Shown here piece by piece: positions 31,693-33,253 of a stretch of DNA of 33,253 nucleotides. This DNA is from DATLFA01 sp039934635 (GTDB lineage: Bacteria > Actinomycetota > Acidimicrobiia > Acidimicrobiales > WLNW01): contig JBDTLT010000039.1 of NCBI GenBank assembly GCA_039934635.1, forward strand, positions 1 to 33,253. The letters run 5' to 3'. The position numbers were made by a program, and so were the translations under genes. Within the stretch, counting starts at the first letter, position 1. Each line of letters starts with the position of its first letter. The notes below the pieces were generated by a model that saw nothing but the letters and a program-made list of their open reading frames with translations, ran no database searches and was not told the origin of the DNA.

Positions 31693-32631
31693 TCAATCGA
31701 GCGAGAAATGGAGGCGGATGCGCGTGCCGTCGGGGGTGCGACGCAGTTGCGTCAGATCGCACAGGTGGTTGGCGAGCCACAGCCCGCGCCCGCCCGCATC
31801 GTGCGGCTGGGGACGGCGCCGGCCCGCGAGCGGATCGTCGAGATGGCCTTCGTCGTACACGTCGAAGATCAACGATCGTGGTTCTGTCCACAACGTCAGC
31901 GTGCCATGGCCCGCGCCGTGAGCAACGCTGTTGGAAGCGATCTCGTTGACCGCGAGGACGAGATCGGCGACCCGGCGCTCGCGCATGCCCGCGTCGAGCG
32001 CAAACCGCAATAGCGATCCTCGCAGCGAGTGCAGCGACGCGCCATCGAAGGAGAATTGCACGGCATGCGAAGGTGGCGCGGCCAGCGGCGCACTCAACCA
32101 GACGTCCGCGGTCTCGGCAACGAAGTCGGCGCTGCTCGAACGCTCGCCGCCCTCCACCAGATAGGGGTGCGTGCGCCGTGCCTCGTCGACGACGGACGGT
32201 TCGAGGGAGTCGACATCGTAGGGGCACAACAGCGACCACGGCGCGCCGTCGGCGAATGCGACGTTGAGAAGGCTCTCGTGTTGGTGGCACTCTGCCAGTT
32301 CGTCGGCGCTGCGTTGTGGCCCGACCGGCTCGCCGATGCCGCGAACGCCACGGCTCGGCGTCGCGTTGCGCGTGACGAACTCGCGCCACTCCGAGATGAT
32401 GCAACCCGGGTTTCGCCCGATCTCCTTCATGCTCGTGAAGACGATCGAGTCGGCCTCGCGACCGATTGCGTCTCGGAGTAACGCAATCTTGTCGGGCTGC
32501 ACGACGACCAGGATGGGCTCGCCGACGGCCAGCCCCGCACGGATGAACGGCTCGGCACCGCGGACGTAGTCGGTATCGCCGGAATAGAAGAGGGCGTGGT
32601 GAAGAAACCCTCCGACCTTCGCCGTAACCAC
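31693..32631 (-). CDS. RsbA-family anti-sigma regulator (MEDS + HATPase)
   Basis: A 312-aa two-domain regulator. The N-terminal MEDS domain (about 8-175) has FLHHALFYSGDTDYV, LVVVQPDKIALLRDAI, RGIGEP and CHQHESLLNVAFADG...LLCPYD. The C-terminal GHKL ATPase domain (about 210-312) has VLAVNEIASNSVAHGAG (N-box), DVYDEG and GGRGLWLANHLCD. This combination is the actinobacterial RsbA type, an anti-sigma regulator of sigma-B-like factors. The GTG at 32631 places the conserved start ten residues before HHALFY, as usual for the family, with TACGCT 6 nt upstream; ATG at 32675 would add 15 residues. It is divergent from the 51-aa ORF with the best sigma-B promoter in the window. Confidence 0.85.
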   Translation of the reverse strand: MVTAKVGGFLHHALFYSGDTDYVRGAEPFIRAGLAVGEPILVVVQPDKIALLRDAIGREADSIVFTSMKEIGRNPGCIISEWREFVTRNATPSRGVRGIGEPVGPQRSADELAECHQHESLLNVAFADGAPWSLLCPYDVDSLEPSVVDEARRTHPYLVEGGERSSSADFVAETADVWLSAPLAAPPSHAVQFSFDGASLHSLRGSLLRFALDAGMRERRVADLVLAVNEIASNSVAHGAGHGTLTLWTEPRSLIFDVYDEGHLDDPLAGRRRPQPHDAGGRGLWLANHLCDLTQLRRTPDGTRIRLHFSLD

Positions 32632-32700
32632 CCGCAGAGCGTACTGCCGTAGCCCCCGAGCGACGAACAATCGCATTTTTTCGCTGTGTGGAAAAAGGAC

Positions 32701-32725
32701 GTTTGGTCGCGGTCCATGCGGGTAT
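32701..32725 (+). promoter_or_regulatory. Consensus sigma-B-type promoter of the small ORF and F420 oxidoreductase
   Basis: GTTT (32701-32704), 15 bp, GGGTAT (32720-32725): a perfect match to the GTTT-N15-GGGTAT consensus. The ATG at 32737 is 11 nt beyond. An A/T-rich stretch (32675-32696) immediately upstream, unusual for this DNA, could aid polymerase binding. Confidence 0.82.
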
Positions 32726-32736
32726 TCCCGGCTCCC

Positions 32737-32892
32737 ATGGACAACATCCCCACCTGTTGGTGGCCCGTTGACGGACCGCCGTCGCCCCTTTCGACCGACA
32801 TCGACGAGATCGCGTCGTACATGCGCGTCGCCCACCGGGTTGCTACGTCGCGCGACCGGAGGAGCGCGTCGACCCCGCACCAGGCCACCTGA
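32737..32892 (+). CDS. Small 51-aa ORF of unknown function, coupled to the F420 oxidoreductase
   Basis: The frame encodes 51 residues beginning MDNIPTCWWPVDGPPSPLS, followed by an amphipathic, probably helical stretch (TDIDEIASYMRVAHRVATS) and a basic, Ser/Arg-rich tail. I do not recognise it and see no signal peptide, TM or metal motif apart from one Cys. Support for it being a gene: its ATG is 11 nt after the -10 of a perfect sigma-B-type promoter, and its TGA overlaps the ATG of the next gene as TGATG, typical of translational coupling. Nothing else in the 250 bp would explain the promoter position except a leader for the oxidoreductase. It could be a leader peptide or a small stress protein. 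Confidence 0.5.
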   Translation: MDNIPTCWWPVDGPPSPLSTDIDEIASYMRVAHRVATSRDRRSASTPHQAT

Positions 32893-33253
32893 TGGTCGCC
32901 CTCGGCTTGGCGTTGTGCAGTGAAGAACATGGTCCCGAACGATTGGTCGAACTCGCGGTGGCCGCCGAGCGCGTCGGTTTCGACTTCGTCTCGGTGTCCG
33001 ACCACTACCACCCGTGGCTGAACGATCAGGGCCACTCTCCGTTCGTCTGGTCGGTGCTCGGCGCCATCGCCGCCAGCACGACGACGGTGCGCGTCGGCAC
33101 CGGAGTGACGTGTCCCACCGTGAGGATCCATCCCGCGGTGATCGCGCAGGCCGCCGCCACGACGTCACTCTTGCTACCCGATCGGTTCATCTTCGGAATC
33201 GGTTCGGGTGAAGCACTCAATGAGCACATCCTCGGCGATCGTTGGCCGCCGGC
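32892..33253 (+). CDS. F420-dependent LLM oxidoreductase, FGD-like (cut at right edge)
   Basis: The first 120 residues of an F420-dependent glucose-6-phosphate dehydrogenase-like enzyme. Diagnostic blocks are LVELAVAAERVGFDFVSVSD, SDHYHPWLNDQGHSPFVWS (the Asp-His and Trp region that binds F420), GTGVTCPTVRIHPAVIAQ and FIFGIGSGEALNEHILG. The spacing and sequence fit the F420 G6PDH-related family (TIGR03557 type) rather than true FGD1, so the substrate is unsure. The enzyme would reduce F420 or use F420H2 for redox work. ATG at 32892 overlaps the stop of the small ORF. The upstream consensus sigma-B-type promoter suggests stress induction. The C-terminus lies beyond the window. Confidence 0.9.
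   Translation, partial: MVALGLALCSEEHGPERLVELAVAAERVGFDFVSVSDHYHPWLNDQGHSPFVWSVLGAIAASTTTVRVGTGVTCPTVRIHPAVIAQAAATTSLLLPDRFIFGIGSGEALNEHILGDRWPP

Noticed and set aside
32725..32755. Minus-strand GTTG...GGGAAT facing the RsbA gene
   Set aside because: The spacer is only about 12 bp and the -35 has a mismatch, so it does not fit the N15/16 pattern of the other sites.
1..33253. tRNA, rRNA, CRISPR arrays, insertion sequences, phage or defence genes
   Set aside because: No cloverleaf, repeat-spacer pattern, transposase, integrase or nuclease-defence cluster could be recognised.

Overview
The window is GC-rich, densely coded DNA from an actinobacterium. The evidence is F420-type LLM oxidoreductases, bacterial Ku, an RsbA-family (MEDS + ATPase) regulator, many GTG/TTG starts, and leaderless-looking TANNNT-(6-8 nt)-start promoters. 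A secreted protein at the left edge ends in a 'PARLWDSRSG'-type motif, which I associate with surface proteins of Acidimicrobiia such as Ilumatobacter. The class assignment is inference. I see no rRNA, tRNA, CRISPR array, insertion sequence or origin. No stretch over about 180 bp lacks a gene; the longest are 1298-1459, 18833-18992, 27176-27351 and 32632-32736, all described below.

Layout. 1-5.6 kb: the 3'-truncated secreted protein and an SDR dehydrogenase (both -), then an LLM flavin monooxygenase, an SbcD-like phosphoesterase, a rhodanese and a BKACE/DUF849 enzyme (+), all metabolic housekeeping. 5.6-11 kb: a MacB-type ABC exporter (ATPase + permease, -) divergent from a NarL-type histidine kinase/response regulator pair (+). 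11-12 kb: a TetR regulator divergent from a small membrane protein, sharing a perfect 20-bp palindrome. 12-17 kb: an operon on - for an ECF-like sigma factor, a one-TM protein with Asp-box repeats (candidate anti-sigma/sensor) and an ABC-type FtsX permease. 17-18.8 kb: an O-antigen-ligase/TPR protein.

19-33 kb is the most interesting part. I find eight copies of GTTT-N15/16-GGG(T/A)A(T/G/C), the promoter signature of the actinobacterial general-stress sigma factors (sigma-B/sigma-F). All eight lie between genes and point towards a start codon. They precede a compact glycosyltransferase-like gene, a double-length AI-2E/PerM transporter, a large-subunit catalase, an RsbW-like ATPase, a PAP2-DUF1206 operon, a diacylglycerol-kinase-like gene, a PAP2-PAP2 operon and a previously easy-to-miss 51-aa ORF coupled to an FGD-like F420 oxidoreductase. 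Ku has a weaker version. An RsbA-type anti-sigma regulator sits at the right end. I read this as a locally clustered general-stress regulon: peroxide removal, DNA end joining, envelope lipid phosphate turnover and redox, with two candidate regulators of the sigma factor inside it. The sigma factor itself is not in the window.

All motif and spacing counts were made by eye.
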